Shown: piece by piece, positions 29,317 through 40,298 of the stretch
Layout of the letters: every line of letters starts with the position of its first letter
Position numbering within the stretch: the first letter of the stretch is position 1
Assembly (NCBI GenBank): GCA_000961845.1
Contig: LADZ01000054.1
Coordinates: 46,232 to 110,231 of the forward strand
DNA: 64,000 nt
Direction of reading: 5' to 3'
Source: Flavobacteriales bacterium BRH_c54
GTDB taxonomy: Bacteria > Bacteroidota > Bacteroidia > Flavobacteriales_E > Vicingaceae
Program-made: the position numbers and the translations under genes
The notes under the pieces: generated by a model
Database searches by the model: none
Told to the model about the DNA's origin: nothing
Seen by the model: the letters and a program-made list of their open reading frames with translations, nothing else

Positions 29317-29868
29317 TTATTTAGCTGCCGATTTTCCGGCTTTTCTTCTTAGTTGTTCTCCAACAAACTTAATACCTTTACCTTTGTAAGGTTCTGGTTT
29401 TCTTAATGATCTTATTTTCGCTGCAACATGACCAATAAGTTGTTTATCATGAGATTCTAAAGTAATGATTGGGTTTTTACCTCTTTCAGCTTCAGCAGAT
29501 ACTTTAATTTCTTTAGGTATTTCAAATATAATATTATGAGAATATCCTACCATTAAATCTAATCTTTGTCCCTGTACGTTTGCTCTATATCCAACTCCCA
29601 CTAATTCTTGTTGTGTTTTAAAACCTTCAGAAACACCTTGTATCATATTTGCAACTAATGATCTGTAAAGACCATGTTTTGCTTTATGAGGTTTTAATTC
29701 TGTATGACGAGTAACGTTAACAGTATCTCCATCAACTTCTACAGTTATAACTGGATCTATATCTTGAGTTAACTCTCCTTTAGGTCCTTTAACAGTTACT
29801 AACCCTTTTTCTACTTTTATTTCAACTCCACTTGGAACTGATATTGGGGATTTTCCTATTCTTGACAT
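29317..29868 (-). CDS. rplF: 50S ribosomal protein uL6
   Basis: Two-domain protein near the sarcin-ricin loop, 183 aa, with MSRIGKSPISVPSGVE, GVGYRANVQGQRLDLMVGYS and the C-terminal PEPYKGKGIKFVGE signature. 21 bp behind rpsH. Confidence 0.98.
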   Translation of the reverse strand: MSRIGKSPISVPSGVEIKVEKGLVTVKGPKGELTQDIDPVITVEVDGDTVNVTRHTELKPHKAKHGLYRSLVANMIQGVSEGFKTQQELVGVGYRANVQGQRLDLMVGYSHNIIFEIPKEIKVSAEAERGKNPIITLESHDKQLIGHVAAKIRSLRKPEPYKGKGIKFVGEQLRRKAGKSAAK

Positions 29869-29889
29869 AATTCTAAATCTTTTAACTTT

Positions 29890-30285
29890 TTAATATATGT
29901 AACATAAAACTTCTCCACCAACATTCAAATTTCTAGCTTCCTTATCGGTAATAACACCTTTAGAAGTAGAAAGAATAGCTATACCTAAACCATTAATTAC
30001 TCTTGGTAAGTTAGAAGCATTAGCATATTTTCTTAAACCTGGCTTACTTATTCTTGTTAAGTTAGTAATTGCAGGAACTTTTGTTTGAGGGTGGTACTTC
30101 AAAGCAATTTTAATATTTCCTTGAACACCGTCATCTTCAAATTTATAATTTAAGATATACCCTTTTTCAAACAAAATTTTAGTCATTTCTTTCTTTAAAT
30201 TTGATGCTGGTATATCAACCACTTTGTGCTTAGCACTTACAGCGTTTCTAACTCTTGTTAAATAATCTGCTACTGAATCTGTCAT
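29890..30285 (-). CDS. rpsH: 30S ribosomal protein uS8
   Basis: Central-domain 16S rRNA binder, 131 aa, with [18 protein letters not shown] and the conserved ending [20 protein letters not shown] followed by VLCYIY. It follows rpsN after 78 bp, one of the longer spacers of the cluster; in E. coli S8 represses the spc transcript, but I could not identify a target stem here. Confidence 0.98.
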   Translation of the reverse strand: MTDSVADYLTRVRNAVSAKHKVVDIPASNLKKEMTKILFEKGYILNYKFEDDGVQGNIKIALKYHPQTKVPAITNLTRISKPGLRKYANASNLPRVINGLGIAILSTSKGVITDKEARNLNVGGEVLCYIY

Positions 30286-30363
30286 TTTTTTAAATTTATT
30301 TATTATTGTATAAAGTACACTTTGATAATTTTATCAGTTATACTCCTTAACCAATTTTGTAGA

Positions 30364-30633
30364 TTACCAACTCGCTTTAGTAATTCCAGGTATTAATCCA
30401 TTAGAAGCCATTTCTCTAAAAGTTACCCTTGAAATTCCAAATTGTCTCATATACCCTCTTGGTCTTCCAGTTAATTTACATCTATTGTGTAATCTAACTT
30501 TTGATGAGTTTTTTGGTAATTTTTGTAATGCATCCCAATCTCCTGCAGCTTTTAATGCTGCTCTTTTCTCTGCATATTTTTCAACCATTGCTTCTCGTTT
30601 TCTTTCACGAGCTTTCATTGATTCTTTTGCCAT
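30364..30633 (-). CDS. rpsN: 30S ribosomal protein uS14, zinc-free form
   Basis: 89-aa head protein. It is the long, C-minus type (as in E. coli) with no CxxC ribbon; conserved C-terminal part [19 protein letters not shown] and ending [11 protein letters not shown]. Lies 6 bp after rplE. Confidence 0.98.
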   Translation of the reverse strand: MAKESMKARERKREAMVEKYAEKRAALKAAGDWDALQKLPKNSSKVRLHNRCKLTGRPRGYMRQFGISRVTFREMASNGLIPGITKASW

Positions 30634-30639
30634 ATCTTT

Positions 30640-31191
30640 TTATTTTTTCTTGAATGGAAATCCAAACTCACTTAATAAAGCTTGACCTTCTTCGTTAGTT
30701 TTTGCAGTTGTAACGAATGTAATATCCATTCCACTTACATTTTTAATTTTATCTATATCAATTTCAGGAAATATAATTTGCTCTTTAATGCCCAATGTAA
30801 AGTTTCCTCTTCCATCAAACCCTTTTGGTTCAATCCCTCTAAAGTCTCTTGTTCTAGGTAATGCAACAGCAATTAATCTGTCCAAAAATTCGTACATTTT
30901 ATCACCTCTAAGTGTAACTCTTGCTCCAATTGGCATCCCTTTTCTTAACTTAAAGTTAGAGATATCTTTTTTAGAGTAAGTAGGGTTTGCTTTCTGACCT
31001 GTAATGGTAGTAATCTCTTCTACAGCAGATTCTACTAATCTTTTATCAGTAACAGCATCACCAACTCCTTGGTTAATACAAATTTTTTCCAATCTAGGAA
31101 TTTGCATAACAGATGAATACTCAAATTTTTTCATTAAAGATGGAGTAATTTCATCTTTATATTGTCTTTTTAATCTTGGCTCGTAACTCAT
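30640..31191 (-). CDS. rplE: 50S ribosomal protein uL5
   Basis: 5S rRNA-binding protein of the central protuberance, 183 aa, with [40 protein letters not shown] and [16 protein letters not shown]. Its ATG overlaps the rplX stop by 4 bp, so translation is probably coupled. Confidence 0.98.
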   Translation of the reverse strand: MSYEPRLKRQYKDEITPSLMKKFEYSSVMQIPRLEKICINQGVGDAVTDKRLVESAVEEITTITGQKANPTYSKKDISNFKLRKGMPIGARVTLRGDKMYEFLDRLIAVALPRTRDFRGIEPKGFDGRGNFTLGIKEQIIFPEIDIDKIKNVSGMDITFVTTAKTNEEGQALLSEFGFPFKKK

Positions 31192-31514
31192 GATATCACC
31201 TCCCCTGATTTTTTAGCGTATCTAACTTTTTTTCCTTCGTTATCTAATTTTCTTCCTGTTCTGGTAGGGTTTCCTGATTTAGGATCTACAACCATTAAAT
31301 TGGAAACATGAATTGATGCTTCTTCTTTAACAATTCCTCCATTAGGATTTGCAGCATTAGGTTTTGTGTGTTTAGAGATTTTTTTAATTTTCTCTCCATC
31401 AACTATTGCACGTAAAGATTCTGTGAAAACTTTTTTCACAACACCTTCTGCTCCTTTAGATTCACCGGCAATTACTTTTACTGTATCGCCTTTTTTAATG
31501 TGTAATTTAGACAT
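31188..31514 (-). CDS. rplX: 50S ribosomal protein uL24
   Basis: Assembly initiator near the tunnel exit, 108 aa, with the KOW motif ([20 protein letters not shown]) and [20 protein letters not shown]. Overlaps rplE by 4 bp and lies 27 bp after rplN. Confidence 0.98.
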   Translation of the reverse strand: MSKLHIKKGDTVKVIAGESKGAEGVVKKVFTESLRAIVDGEKIKKISKHTKPNAANPNGGIVKEEASIHVSNLMVVDPKSGNPTRTGRKLDNEGKKVRYAKKSGEVIS

Positions 31515-31541
31515 AACTTAACTATTCTCTATAATATCAAT

Positions 31542-31910
31542 TTATAAAACTTCAGGTGCCAAGGAAACTATTTTCATGAATTCTTTTTCTCTAAGCTCTC
31601 TAGCTACCGGTCCAAAAATTCTAGTTCCACGCATTTCACCTGCATCATTAAGAATAACTGCTGCATTATCATCAAACCTGATGTATGAGCCATCTATTCT
31701 TCTAATTTCTTTTTTTGTTCTTACAACAACTGCTTTTGCTACGGCACCTTTTTTAACGTTACCTGAAGGCATAGCATGTTTTACAGAAACAACTATTACA
31801 TCTCCTATCGAAGCGTATCTTCTTTTAGTTCCGCCCAACACTTTAATGCATAGAACCTCTTTGGCTCCACTGTTGTCTGCAATTTTTAATCTTGATTCTG
31901 CTTGTATCAT
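31542..31910 (-). CDS. rplN: 50S ribosomal protein uL14
   Basis: Intersubunit-bridge protein, 122 aa, with [20 protein letters not shown], a [16 protein letters not shown] segment and [19 protein letters not shown]. Only 2 bp separate it from rpsQ. Confidence 0.98.
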   Translation of the reverse strand: MIQAESRLKIADNSGAKEVLCIKVLGGTKRRYASIGDVIVVSVKHAMPSGNVKKGAVAKAVVVRTKKEIRRIDGSYIRFDDNAAVILNDAGEMRGTRIFGPVARELREKEFMKIVSLAPEVL

Positions 31911-31912
31911 AA

Positions 31913-32170
31913 TTATTTAGCTCTTTCAATAATTTCTACTAATCTCCAACATTTATTTTTGCTCAATGGCTTTGTTTCCATGATTTTTACTTTATCACCG
32001 ATATTACAATCGTTCTTTTCATCATGAGCCATAAATTTGGTTGATTTCTTTACGAATTTACCGTAGATTTCGTGTTTAACTTTACGTTCAACAGAAATAA
32101 CAACAGATTTATCCATTTTGTTGCTAACAACCAAACCTATTCTTTCTTTTCTTAAATTTCTATTTTCCAT
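31913..32170 (-). CDS. rpsQ: 30S ribosomal protein uS17
   Basis: Early-assembly OB-fold protein, 85 aa from the ATG at 32170 ([20 protein letters not shown]). An in-frame GTG two codons upstream would add only two residues; the ATG matches the family start better. Conserved [15 protein letters not shown] and [20 protein letters not shown]. Confidence 0.96.
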   Translation of the reverse strand: MENRNLRKERIGLVVSNKMDKSVVISVERKVKHEIYGKFVKKSTKFMAHDEKNDCNIGDKVKIMETKPLSKNKCWRLVEIIERAK

Positions 32171-32182
32171 TATCACTATAAT

Positions 32183-32377
32183 TTATGATTGAATTGCTCT
32201 TTTTCTGATTTCAGTATTCAATCGGGCTACTGTTCTTCTTACTTGTTTAATTTGAGCAGGATTTTCAAGCGGTGATACTGAATGTGCTAATTTAACACGT
32301 CTTAATGCATCTTTTTGTTCTTGATACTTTTCTTTCAAATCATCTAATGATAAATCCTTAATATCTATTTGTTTCAT
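32183..32377 (-). CDS. rpmC: 50S ribosomal protein uL29
   Basis: 64-aa helical-hairpin protein at the tunnel exit, with the DLSLDDLKEKYQEQKDALRR helix and VRRTVARLNTEIRKR. Sits between rplP (27 bp) and rpsQ (12 bp). Confidence 0.98.
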   Translation of the reverse strand: MKQIDIKDLSLDDLKEKYQEQKDALRRVKLAHSVSPLENPAQIKQVRRTVARLNTEIRKRAIQS

Positions 32378-32404
32378 CTGTTTATATTATTTAAATATAT
32401 CGGC

Positions 32405-32824
32405 TTATTCTGTATAATCTCTTCTTACCATGAACTTTGTTTTCACCGGTAATTTTTGAGCTGCTAATCTCAACGCTTCTTTAGCAATTTCTAATGGAAC
32501 ACCATCCGCTTCAAAAATAATTTTACCTGGTCTTACAGTAGCAACCCATAATTCAGGACTACCTTTACCTTTACCCATCCTTACTTCAGCTGGTTTTTTA
32601 GTTACAGGCTTATCTGGAAATACTCTAATCCAAATTTGTCCTTCTCTTTTCATATATCTTGTAACTGCTATCCTTGCTGCTTCAATTTGACGAGCTGTCA
32701 TCCAACACTCTTCTAATGATTTGATAGCAAATGATCCAAATGCTATTTGTGAGCCTCTATGAGAGTTTCCTTTCATGTGGCCTTTTTGCATTTTTCTATA
32801 TTTCGTCTTTTTTGGTTGTAACAT
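32405..32824 (-). CDS. rplP: 50S ribosomal protein uL16
   Basis: Needed for A-site tRNA accommodation. 139 aa with [40 protein letters not shown] and [18 protein letters not shown]. 36 bp after rpsC. Confidence 0.98.
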   Translation of the reverse strand: MLQPKKTKYRKMQKGHMKGNSHRGSQIAFGSFAIKSLEECWMTARQIEAARIAVTRYMKREGQIWIRVFPDKPVTKKPAEVRMGKGKGSPELWVATVRPGKIIFEADGVPLEIAKEALRLAAQKLPVKTKFMVRRDYTE

Positions 32825-32860
32825 GATATTTTATCTTTTACTACTGTTGTATTCTATAAA

Positions 32861-33595
32861 TTATTTTCTTTTTGGAGCTCCTTTTGGTTTTCTTGGTCTT
32901 GAGTTATCTCCACCGCCTTTTCCGCCTCTTTTTCCTTTGTCTAATCCAATGTTTGGTGATAAATCTCTTTTACCATAAACTTCTCCTTTACAAATCCATA
33001 CTTTAACTCCAATTCTTCCGTAAGTTGTATGTGCTTCTGTTAATGCATAATCAATATCAGCTCTAAAAGTATGTAGTGGAGTTCTTCCTTCTTTATACCC
33101 TTCAGATCTTGCCATTTCAGCTCCACCTAATCTACCTGATACTAATACTTTAATTCCTTCTGCTCCCATTCTCATTGTTGAAGCTACCGCCATTTTAACT
33201 GCTCTTCTAAATGAAACTCTTCCTTCTATTTGTTTAGCGATGTTATCTGCTACTAATTTAGCATCTAACTCAGGTCTTTTAATTTCAAAAATGTTAATTT
33301 GAATTTCCTTATTAGTAATTTTCTTTAACTCTTCTCTTAATTTATCAACTTCTTGACCTCCTTTACCAATAATAATTCCCGGACGAGATGTATTAATAGT
33401 TACAGTGATTAATTTTAATGTTCTTTCAATAATAATTTTAGATATACTTGCTTTTTGCAAACGAGCCATTAAGTACTCGCGAATTTTGTAATCTTCAACT
33501 ATTTTATCTGCATAGAATCTTCCACCATACCAATTAGAATCCCATCCTTTGATGATTCCTAATCTATTTGAAATTGGATTTACTTTTTGTCCCAT
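32861..33595 (-). CDS. rpsC: 30S ribosomal protein uS3
   Basis: mRNA-entry-channel protein, 244 aa, with [20 protein letters not shown], the type-2 KH motif [19 protein letters not shown] and the C-terminal domain [15 protein letters not shown]. The last about 25 residues are Gly/Lys/Pro-rich ([19 protein letters not shown]). 6 bp after rplV. Confidence 0.98.
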   Translation of the reverse strand: MGQKVNPISNRLGIIKGWDSNWYGGRFYADKIVEDYKIREYLMARLQKASISKIIIERTLKLITVTINTSRPGIIIGKGGQEVDKLREELKKITNKEIQINIFEIKRPELDAKLVADNIAKQIEGRVSFRRAVKMAVASTMRMGAEGIKVLVSGRLGGAEMARSEGYKEGRTPLHTFRADIDYALTEAHTTYGRIGVKVWICKGEVYGKRDLSPNIGLDKGKRGGKGGGDNSRPRKPKGAPKRK

Positions 33596-33601
33596 CTATT
33601 T

Positions 33602-33997
33602 TTAATTTTTGCTATCAACGATTAATGTAACATGATTTGATCTTTTTCTAACTCTGTGAGCTCTACCTTGAGGTGCTGGTTGAATTCTTTTCAACATTCT
33701 AGCACTATCAACTTGAATTGATTTAACAATTAAGTTACTTTCTTCTGGTCTTGCTCCTTCATTTTTGGTTTCCCAATTAGCTATTGCAGATCTTAATAAT
33801 TTTTCTAATCTCTTAGCAGCATCTTGAGGGCTAAATTGTAAAATACCTAATGCTTTAAAAACATCTTGTCCTTTAATCATGTCTGATACTTTTCTCATTT
33901 TACGAGGAGAAGTAGGACAGTTATTAAGTTTTGCATAACTTAATGTTTTTTTAGCCTCTTTTATTTGCTGTGCTCTTTCTTTTTTTCTAACACCCAT
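33602..33997 (-). CDS. rplV: 50S ribosomal protein uL22
   Basis: Lines the peptide exit tunnel. 131 aa with [20 protein letters not shown] and the tunnel beta-hairpin region [20 protein letters not shown], a known macrolide-resistance site in other species; no insertion or deletion is obvious. Confidence 0.98.
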   Translation of the reverse strand: MGVRKKERAQQIKEAKKTLSYAKLNNCPTSPRKMRKVSDMIKGQDVFKALGILQFSPQDAAKRLEKLLRSAIANWETKNEGARPEESNLIVKSIQVDSARMLKRIQPAPQGRAHRVRKRSNHVTLIVDSKN

Positions 33998-34010
33998 GAT
34001 ATACTAATTT

Positions 34011-34292
34011 TTATCTTTTACCTTTATCTTTTTTGTTACCGGCATGACCTCTAAAGTTTCTTGTTGGAGAAAATTCTCCTAACTTGTGTCCTACCATATT
34101 TTCTGTAACATAAACAGGTATAAATTTATTTCCATTATGAACTGCAATAGTTAACCCAACAAAGTCAGGTGTAATCATTGAAGCTCTAGACCAAGTCTTT
34201 ATAACTGCTTTTTTTCCAGATTGCTGAGCTGTATCAACTCTTAATTGCAATTTATAATGAACAAACGGTGGTTTTTTTAACGAACGACTCAT
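34011..34292 (-). CDS. rpsS: 30S ribosomal protein uS19
   Basis: Head protein forming a complex with uS13. 93 aa, [36 protein letters not shown] and [20 protein letters not shown]. Overlap-free, 7 bp after rplB. Confidence 0.98.
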   Translation of the reverse strand: MSRSLKKPPFVHYKLQLRVDTAQQSGKKAVIKTWSRASMITPDFVGLTIAVHNGNKFIPVYVTENMVGHKLGEFSPTRNFRGHAGNKKDKGKR

Positions 34293-34299
34293 AATTTAA

Positions 34300-35124
34300 T
34301 TATTTCTTTCTACCTTCAATAATGTATTTACTTGATTTACTCTTTTTAGATCTTGTTTTATATCCTTTTGCAGGTAATCCTTTTCTAGATCTTGGGTGAC
34401 CTCCTGAATTCTTACCTTCACCACCACCCATTGGGTGATCTATTGGATTCATTACAACACCTCTTACTCTTGGTCTTCTTCCTAACCATCTGCTTTTACC
34501 TGCTTTACCAGATCTTTCTAACATGTGTTCAGAATTAGATACTGTTCCAATTGTTGCACGACATGTAGCTAAAATTAATCTTGTTTCTCCTGAAGGAAGT
34601 TTAACAACAACAAATTTTCCATCTTTTGCAGTTAATTGAGCATAAGAACCTGCACTTCTAGCTAACTTAGCTCCTTGGTTAGGTCTTAATTCAATGTTAT
34701 GTATTACTGTTCCTAATGGAACTTCTGATAAATAAAGTGTATTACCAACTTCTGGAGCTGCACCTTTTCCGGAAATAATTTCCTGACCTACTTTAATACC
34801 GTTTGGAGCGATAATATATCTTTTTTCTCCATCCTTATAATAAATTAAAGCAATCCTTGCAGTTCTTGTTGGGTCATATTCAACAGATTTAACGATACCA
34901 GGAACTCCGTCCTTTTCTCTTTTAAAATCTATTTCTCTTGATTTTTGCTTGTGACCACCACCAATATACCTCATGGTCATTTTACCATCATTATTTCTAC
35001 CACCTGATTTACTTCTACCTTTGGTTAAAGATTTCTCTGGTGTAGATGTGGTAATTTCGTTGAAATCACTAGCAATCTTATGTCTTTGTCCCGGAGTTAT
35101 GGGATTCAATTTTCTTAATGCCAT
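34300..35124 (-). CDS. rplB: 50S ribosomal protein uL2
   Basis: Required for subunit joining and near the peptidyl-transferase centre. 274 aa with [37 protein letters not shown] and the conserved C-terminal motif [20 protein letters not shown]. The spacer to rplW is 59 bp. Confidence 0.98.
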   Translation of the reverse strand: MALRKLNPITPGQRHKIASDFNEITTSTPEKSLTKGRSKSGGRNNDGKMTMRYIGGGHKQKSREIDFKREKDGVPGIVKSVEYDPTRTARIALIYYKDGEKRYIIAPNGIKVGQEIISGKGAAPEVGNTLYLSEVPLGTVIHNIELRPNQGAKLARSAGSYAQLTAKDGKFVVVKLPSGETRLILATCRATIGTVSNSEHMLERSGKAGKSRWLGRRPRVRGVVMNPIDHPMGGGEGKNSGGHPRSRKGLPAKGYKTRSKKSKSSKYIIEGRKK

Positions 35125-35183
35125 TTTTGTTTATCTCTTTAGAGGGTTGTATCCCCCGTATAGTTAATAAAATACTTTATGTC

Positions 35184-35474
35184 TTAAATATTACTAAAAA
35201 AGTCTATCGCTTCTCCTTCTGATAAGGTTACAACTGCTTTTTTGTAATTATTTGTTCTTCCTGAAACTAATCCTGCTTTTGTGTATCTTGATTTAGATTT
35301 TCCAGCATAATTCATTGTATTAATAGACTCAACTGTTACATTATACATGTCTTTAATTGCATCTTTAATTTGAATTTTGTTGGCTTTCTTGTTTACAACA
35401 AAAGCATAACGATTAAACTTCTCCGTTTGAGAAGTCATTTTTTCAGTAATAACAGGTTTAATTATAATCTCCAT
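35184..35474 (-). CDS. rplW: 50S ribosomal protein uL23
   Basis: Docking site for trigger factor and SRP at the tunnel exit. 96 aa with IIKPVITEKMTSQTEKFNRY and ANKIQIKDAIKDMYNVTVES. 6 bp after rplD. Confidence 0.98.
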   Translation of the reverse strand: MEIIIKPVITEKMTSQTEKFNRYAFVVNKKANKIQIKDAIKDMYNVTVESINTMNYAGKSKSRYTKAGLVSGRTNNYKKAVVTLSEGEAIDFFSNI

Positions 35475-35480
35475 CTTACA

Positions 35481-36110
35481 TTATTTTCTTAAAATTCCTT
35501 CAATTTTACTTATAGATCCTTCCGAAATAACTACCATATTTGCATTCAAAATATCGTAAGTGTTTATTTCAGAAGCAGTTACTACTTTGGTCCCTTTCAA
35601 ATTTCGGGACGACAAATATACATTTTTATTTGAATCAGGAATAACTATTAAAGATTTTTTATCTAAAATATTTAAATTAGATAAAATTGAAGCATATTCT
35701 TTAGTTTTTGGAGACTCAAAATTAATGTCTTCTAAAATTGTAATAGCTCCATCTTTTGCTTTATAACTTAAAGCTGATCTTCTAGCTAATCTTTTTTGTT
35801 TTACATTTAATTTAAACTCATAATCTCTTGGTCTTGGTCCAAAAACTCTACCACCACCTTTAAACAATGGGTTTTTAATATCTCCAGCTCTAGCTGTACC
35901 CGTACCTTTTTGTTTTTTAATTTTTCTAGTACTTCCTTTTACCTCTCCTCTTTCTTTTGCCTTATGAGTACCTTGTCTTTTGTTTGCTAAATATTGTTTA
36001 ACATCTAAATAAATAGCATGATCATTAGGTTCGATAGCAAAAACTGTATCGTCAAGAACAGCTTTTTTCTTTGTATCTTTTCCTTCTATATTTTTAATAA
36101 CTAGTTCCAT
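35481..36110 (-). CDS. rplD: 50S ribosomal protein uL4
   Basis: Tunnel-constriction protein that in E. coli also represses the S10 operon. 209 aa with [20 protein letters not shown], the extended loop [18 protein letters not shown] and a C-terminal globular domain. No S10-leader-like structure was evident upstream of rpsJ. Confidence 0.98.
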   Translation of the reverse strand: MELVIKNIEGKDTKKKAVLDDTVFAIEPNDHAIYLDVKQYLANKRQGTHKAKERGEVKGSTRKIKKQKGTGTARAGDIKNPLFKGGGRVFGPRPRDYEFKLNVKQKRLARRSALSYKAKDGAITILEDINFESPKTKEYASILSNLNILDKKSLIVIPDSNKNVYLSSRNLKGTKVVTASEINTYDILNANMVVISEGSISKIEGILRK

Positions 36111-36125
36111 TTGTTATCCTCCTAT

Positions 36126-36740
36126 TTATTTTTCGATTACTACATAAGAACCTTTAGGACCAGGTATTGAACCTTTAAGTACTATTAAATTCTTATCATT
36201 ATAAACTTTAACCACTTCTAGGTTAACTTGTTTAACTCTTTTTCCACCCATTCTTCCCGCCATTTTCATTCCTTTCATTACTCTAGATGGTGTAGAACCT
36301 GCTCCAAGAGAACCTGGTGCTCTTAGTCTGTTATGCTGACCGTGAGTTGCATCTCCAACACCGGCAAAACCGTGTCTTTTAACAACCCCTTGAAAACCTT
36401 TACCTTTTGATGTTCCTACAACGTCAACCCATTCTCCTTCAATAAACATATCAACCGTAACTTGGTCTCCAACTTTTGAATCTTGCAATCCATCAACTTC
36501 AACTACTTTTCTTTTTGGTGTAGTTCCTGATTTTTTGAAGTGTCCTTGTAAAGCTTTTGGAGTATTTTTTTCTTTTCTTTCTCCATAAGCAATTTGAACA
36601 GCTTCGTAGCCATCGGTATCTACCTTTTTGACTTGTGTTACAACACAAGGACCAGCTTCAATAATTGTGCATGGTATATTTTTACCCTCGGCACTATAAA
36701 CGCTAGTCATACCTAATTTTTTCCCAATCAATCCTGGCAT
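36126..36740 (-). CDS. rplC: 50S ribosomal protein uL3
   Basis: Early-assembly protein reaching the peptidyl-transferase centre. 204 aa with [40 protein letters not shown] and [20 protein letters not shown]. 33 bp after rpsJ. Confidence 0.98.
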   Translation of the reverse strand: MPGLIGKKLGMTSVYSAEGKNIPCTIIEAGPCVVTQVKKVDTDGYEAVQIAYGERKEKNTPKALQGHFKKSGTTPKRKVVEVDGLQDSKVGDQVTVDMFIEGEWVDVVGTSKGKGFQGVVKRHGFAGVGDATHGQHNRLRAPGSLGAGSTPSRVMKGMKMAGRMGGKRVKQVNLEVVKVYNDKNLIVLKGSIPGPKGSYVVIEK

Positions 36741-36773
36741 TTTACTTTGTTTTTATATTAATAATTAATTTAC

Positions 36774-37079
36774 TTAAACTTTGATTTCAACATCAACACC
36801 ACTTGGCAACTCTAACTTCATTAAAGAATCAACTGTTTTTGAAGAAGAACTGTAGATATCAATTAATCTTTTGTAAGAACATAATTGAAATTGCTCTCTA
36901 GCTTTCTTGTTAACGTGTGGTGACCTTAATACTGTGTAAATTCTTTTGTGTGTTGGTAATGGAATTGGTCCATTAACGATAGCACCTGTTGATTTAACAG
37001 TCTTAACGATTTTTTCAGCTGATCTATCAACTAAGTTGAAATCGTACGATTTTAATTTTATTCTAATTTTTTGGCTCAT
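36774..37079 (-). CDS. rpsJ: 30S ribosomal protein uS10
   Basis: Head protein and NusE transcription antitermination factor. 101 aa with [20 protein letters not shown] and [20 protein letters not shown]. It follows fusA by 22 bp with no separate promoter visible, so the str and S10 operons appear joined; tuf is not between them. Confidence 0.98.
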   Translation of the reverse strand: MSQKIRIKLKSYDFNLVDRSAEKIVKTVKSTGAIVNGPIPLPTHKRIYTVLRSPHVNKKAREQFQLCSYKRLIDIYSSSSKTVDSLMKLELPSGVDVEIKV

Positions 37080-37101
37080 TATTATTTATAATATAAAATT
37101 A

Positions 37102-39207
37102 TTATGCTTCTACTTTACCTTTTACTTTAGCAATTACTTCATCAGCAATATTTTTCGGACATGGATCAAAGTGAGAGAACTCCATTGTTGATGTTGCTCT
37201 ACCTGATGACATTGTTCTTAATGAAGTAACATATCCAAACATTTCTGATAATGGCACTTTAGCTTTAATGATTTTAGCTCCTGCTCTGTCATCCATTCCT
37301 TCTACCTGACCTCTTCTTCTGTTCAAATCTCCAACAATATCACCCATATTCTCTTCTGGAGTAACAACTTCTAATTTCATTATTGGTTCCAACAAAATTG
37401 GTCCTGCTTTAGGTAATGCATTTCTATAAGCCATTTTAGCGGCAACCTCAAAAGATAATGCATCAGAATCCACTGCGTGGTAAGATCCATCTTTTAATGT
37501 TACTTTTAAGCTATCTACAGAGTAACCAGCTAATACACCAGTTTTCATTGCTTCTTTAAATCCTTTTTCAACTGAAGGTATAAACTCTCTAGGAATATTA
37601 CCACCTTTAATTTCATTAACGAATTCAAGTCCTAATTTTTCAGGATCTGTTTGTGGTTCAACAGTAAATACTATATCAGCAAATTTACCTCTACCACCAG
37701 ATTGTTTTTTGTAAACCTCTCTGTGATCAACAGTTCCTGTAATTGCTTCTTTATATGCAACCTGAGGTTGACCTTGATTACACTCTACTTTAAATTCTCT
37801 TTTTAATCTATCTAAGATAATTTCTAAATGCAACTCACCCATACCACTTAATACAGTTTGACCTGAATCTTCATCAGTATGAATAGTTAATGTAGGATCT
37901 TCTTCCGATAATTTTGAAAGTGCAACACCTAATTTATCAACATCTGCTTGAGTTTTAGGCTCGATAGCGATACCGATAACCGGCTCAGGGAATACCATAG
38001 ACTCTAACACTATTGGGTGTTTCTCGTCACATAATGTATCTCCTGTTTTAATATCTTTAAATCCGATTACAGCTGCAATATCTCCAGCCATCAAACAATC
38101 AATTTGATTTTGTTTATTGGCATGCATTTGGAAAATTCTAGAAATTCTTTCCTTGTTTCCTGTTCTAGTATTAAGAACATAAGAACCAGAATCTAATTTC
38201 CCAGAGTATGCTCTAGTAAAACATAACCTTCCTACAAAAGGATCTGTAGCAATTTTAAATGCTAATGCAGCAAATGGCTCATTTACTGAAGGCTTTCTTT
38301 TTTCTTCGGCATCTGTTTTTGGATTAATACCAACAATTGCTTCTTGATCTAATGGAGAAGGTAAAATTTCCATTACCATATCCAACATTGCTTGTACTCC
38401 TTTATTTTTGAATGAAGAGCCACACATCATAGGAACAACTTTTCCTGAGATTGTTGCTTCTCTCAATGCATCAAGAATTTCTCTTTCTGTTAATGAGTTT
38501 TCATCTTCAAAATATTTTTCCATTAAGGTTTCATCAAATTCAGCAACTGCTTCTAATAATTTACCTCTTAATTCTCTTGCTTCATCAACAATATCTGCAG
38601 GAATTTCAATTTCATTAAAAGTCATTCCGAAATCATCTTCATTCCAAACAATTCCTTTGAAGTTAATTAAATCAACAACTCCTTTAAAATCATCTTCAGC
38701 ACCAATATTTAATTGTAATGGTAAAGCATGACTACCTAACATCTCTCTTACTTGCTTGCAAACATTAAGGAAGTCAGCTCCTGATCTATCCATTTTATTT
38801 ACAAAACCAATTCTTGGAACGTTGTAATTATTAGCTAATCTCCAGTTAGTTTCTGATTGTGGTTCAACACCATCAACAGCACTAAATAAGAATACTAATC
38901 CATCCAATACTCTTAATGAACGATTTACCTCAACTGTAAAATCAACGTGACCAGGAGTATCAATAATATTTACATGATAATTATCTCCTCTATAAGGCCA
39001 AGTTAAAGTGGTGGCAGCTGAAGTAATAGTAATACCTCTTTCTTGTTCTTGCTCCATCCAATCCATTGTAGCAGCACCATCATGTACTTCTCCAATTTTA
39101 TGACTTACTCCACCGTAAAAAAGTATTCTTTCAGTCGTGGTAGTTTTTCCGGCATCAATATGTGCCGCAATACCTATATTTCTCGTATATTTTAAATCTC
39201 TAGCCAT
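37102..39207 (-). CDS. fusA: Elongation factor G
   Basis: GTPase driving ribosomal translocation. 701 aa with G1 [15 protein letters not shown] (15-29), switch [15 protein letters not shown] specificity motif, domain II about 300-400 and domains III-V to the end ([22 protein letters not shown] region). Standard length and all G motifs intact. Between rpsG and rpsJ. Confidence 0.98.
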   Translation of the reverse strand: MARDLKYTRNIGIAAHIDAGKTTTTERILFYGGVSHKIGEVHDGAATMDWMEQEQERGITITSAATTLTWPYRGDNYHVNIIDTPGHVDFTVEVNRSLRVLDGLVFLFSAVDGVEPQSETNWRLANNYNVPRIGFVNKMDRSGADFLNVCKQVREMLGSHALPLQLNIGAEDDFKGVVDLINFKGIVWNEDDFGMTFNEIEIPADIVDEARELRGKLLEAVAEFDETLMEKYFEDENSLTEREILDALREATISGKVVPMMCGSSFKNKGVQAMLDMVMEILPSPLDQEAIVGINPKTDAEEKRKPSVNEPFAALAFKIATDPFVGRLCFTRAYSGKLDSGSYVLNTRTGNKERISRIFQMHANKQNQIDCLMAGDIAAVIGFKDIKTGDTLCDEKHPIVLESMVFPEPVIGIAIEPKTQADVDKLGVALSKLSEEDPTLTIHTDEDSGQTVLSGMGELHLEIILDRLKREFKVECNQGQPQVAYKEAITGTVDHREVYKKQSGGRGKFADIVFTVEPQTDPEKLGLEFVNEIKGGNIPREFIPSVEKGFKEAMKTGVLAGYSVDSLKVTLKDGSYHAVDSDALSFEVAAKMAYRNALPKAGPILLEPIMKLEVVTPEENMGDIVGDLNRRRGQVEGMDDRAGAKIIKAKVPLSEMFGYVTSLRTMSSGRATSTMEFSHFDPCPKNIADEVIAKVKGKVEA

Positions 39208-39228
39208 AGTAAATTACTTTTTTGTATT

Positions 39229-39699
39229 TTAAAATCTAAAATGAGAGAATGCTTTATTAGCATCTGCCATTCTATGCGTATCTTCTTTTTTCTTGAAAGC
39301 AGCACCTTCTTCTTTAAATCCTGCAACTATTTCTCCAGCTAATTTCTGAGCCATAGTTTTTTCATTTCTCTTTCTAGCATACCCTATCAACCACTTTATA
39401 CCCATAGAAACTTGTCTTTCATCTCTAATTGGCTGAGGAATTTGGAATGTAGCCCCTCCAATTCTTCTACTTCTTACTTCAACTCCCGGAGTAACATTCT
39501 TCAATGCTTTTTTAAAAACATCTAAATTATTCTCTTCAGTAACTTTTTGTCCTACAATTTCTAGTGCGTCATAAAATAATTTAAATGCAACGCTCTTCTT
39601 ACCATCCAACATTAAATTATTAACGAATTGTGTTACCAAAACATCACTAAATTTCGGGTCTGGAAGTAATACTCTCTTTTTTGCTCTTGACTTTCTCAT
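39229..39699 (-). CDS. rpsG: 30S ribosomal protein uS7
   Basis: Head-assembly nucleator contacting the E site. 156 aa with MRKSRAKKRVLLPDPKFSDV, NNLMLDGKKSVAFKLFYDAL and MADANKAFSHFRF at the end. 36 bp after rpsL. Confidence 0.98.
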   Translation of the reverse strand: MRKSRAKKRVLLPDPKFSDVLVTQFVNNLMLDGKKSVAFKLFYDALEIVGQKVTEENNLDVFKKALKNVTPGVEVRSRRIGGATFQIPQPIRDERQVSMGIKWLIGYARKRNEKTMAQKLAGEIVAGFKEEGAAFKKKEDTHRMADANKAFSHFRF

Positions 39700-39735
39700 T
39701 TTGTTATATTAACCTTTATATTTAATTGGTATTTA

Positions 39736-40113
39736 TTATTTTTTCTTAGGACGTTTAGTTCCGTATTTAGATCTTCTTTGAGTTCTTCCTTCAACACCTG
39801 TAGTATCTAATGTACCTCTCACGATATGATATCTAACACCCGGTAAATCTTTCACTCTTCCGCCTCTAACTAGAACAATAGAGTGCTCTTGCAAGTTATG
39901 ACCTTCTCCTGGAATGTATGCATTCACCTCTTTTTGGTTGGTTAATCTTACCCTAGCTACTTTTCTCATTGCTGAGTTAGGTTTTTTTGGCGTTGTTGTA
40001 TAAACTCTGATACAAACACCTCTTCTTTGCGGACAAGAATCTAAAGCCGCAGATTTACTTTTCTTTTCTAAAGTTGTTCTTCCTTTCCTTACTAATTGCT
40101 GTATAGTTGGCAT
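39736..40113 (-). CDS. rpsL: 30S ribosomal protein uS12
   Basis: Decoding-centre protein and first gene of the 33-gene ribosomal cluster. 125 aa with [39 protein letters not shown] and [15 protein letters not shown]. The lysines of both streptomycin-sensitivity sites (PKKPNS and VKDLPG) are kept, so no classical resistance change is present. Confidence 0.98.
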   Translation of the reverse strand: MPTIQQLVRKGRTTLEKKSKSAALDSCPQRRGVCIRVYTTTPKKPNSAMRKVARVRLTNQKEVNAYIPGEGHNLQEHSIVLVRGGRVKDLPGVRYHIVRGTLDTTGVEGRTQRRSKYGTKRPKKK

Positions 40114-40157
40114 ATTTATTTAATTAAAATAGTTAGTATCCCTAAAAAAATGGAGTG

Positions 40158-40187
40158 CAAAAATACAATTATTTTTTATATAAACAA
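40158..40187 (-). promoter_or_regulatory. Bacteroidota-type promoter of the ribosomal cluster
   Basis: On the minus strand: TTG (40187-40185), 19-bp spacer, TATTTTTG (40165-40158), an exact -33/-7 pair. Transcription should start near 40151, with a leader of about 38 nt before rpsL. It is the only strong promoter I saw in front of the cluster. Confidence 0.7.
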
Positions 40188-40242
40188 TAGCTTGTTAATT
40201 TTTTTAGGAAATCCATTAAATTTATCTGTAAATTGATAGAAA

Positions 40243-40275
40243 AACAAAGGAGTAAGACTAGCTCACTCCTTTGTT
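40243..40275 (-). terminator. Rho-independent terminator after the CHU_C surface gene
   Basis: An 11-bp stem (40243-40253 with 40265-40275, core ACAAAGGAGT/ACTCCTTTGT) and 11-base loop, followed on the minus strand by a T-run, 24 bp after the stop at 40299. It separates the surface-gene transcript from the rpsL promoter. Confidence 0.82.
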
Positions 40276-40298
40276 AATTTGTACAATATTAAGGTTAT

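Noticed and set aside
21978..40113. Absence of tuf and adk from the ribosomal cluster as a deletion
   Set aside because: This gene order, with tuf elsewhere and map directly behind secY, is in my knowledge usual in Bacteroidota.
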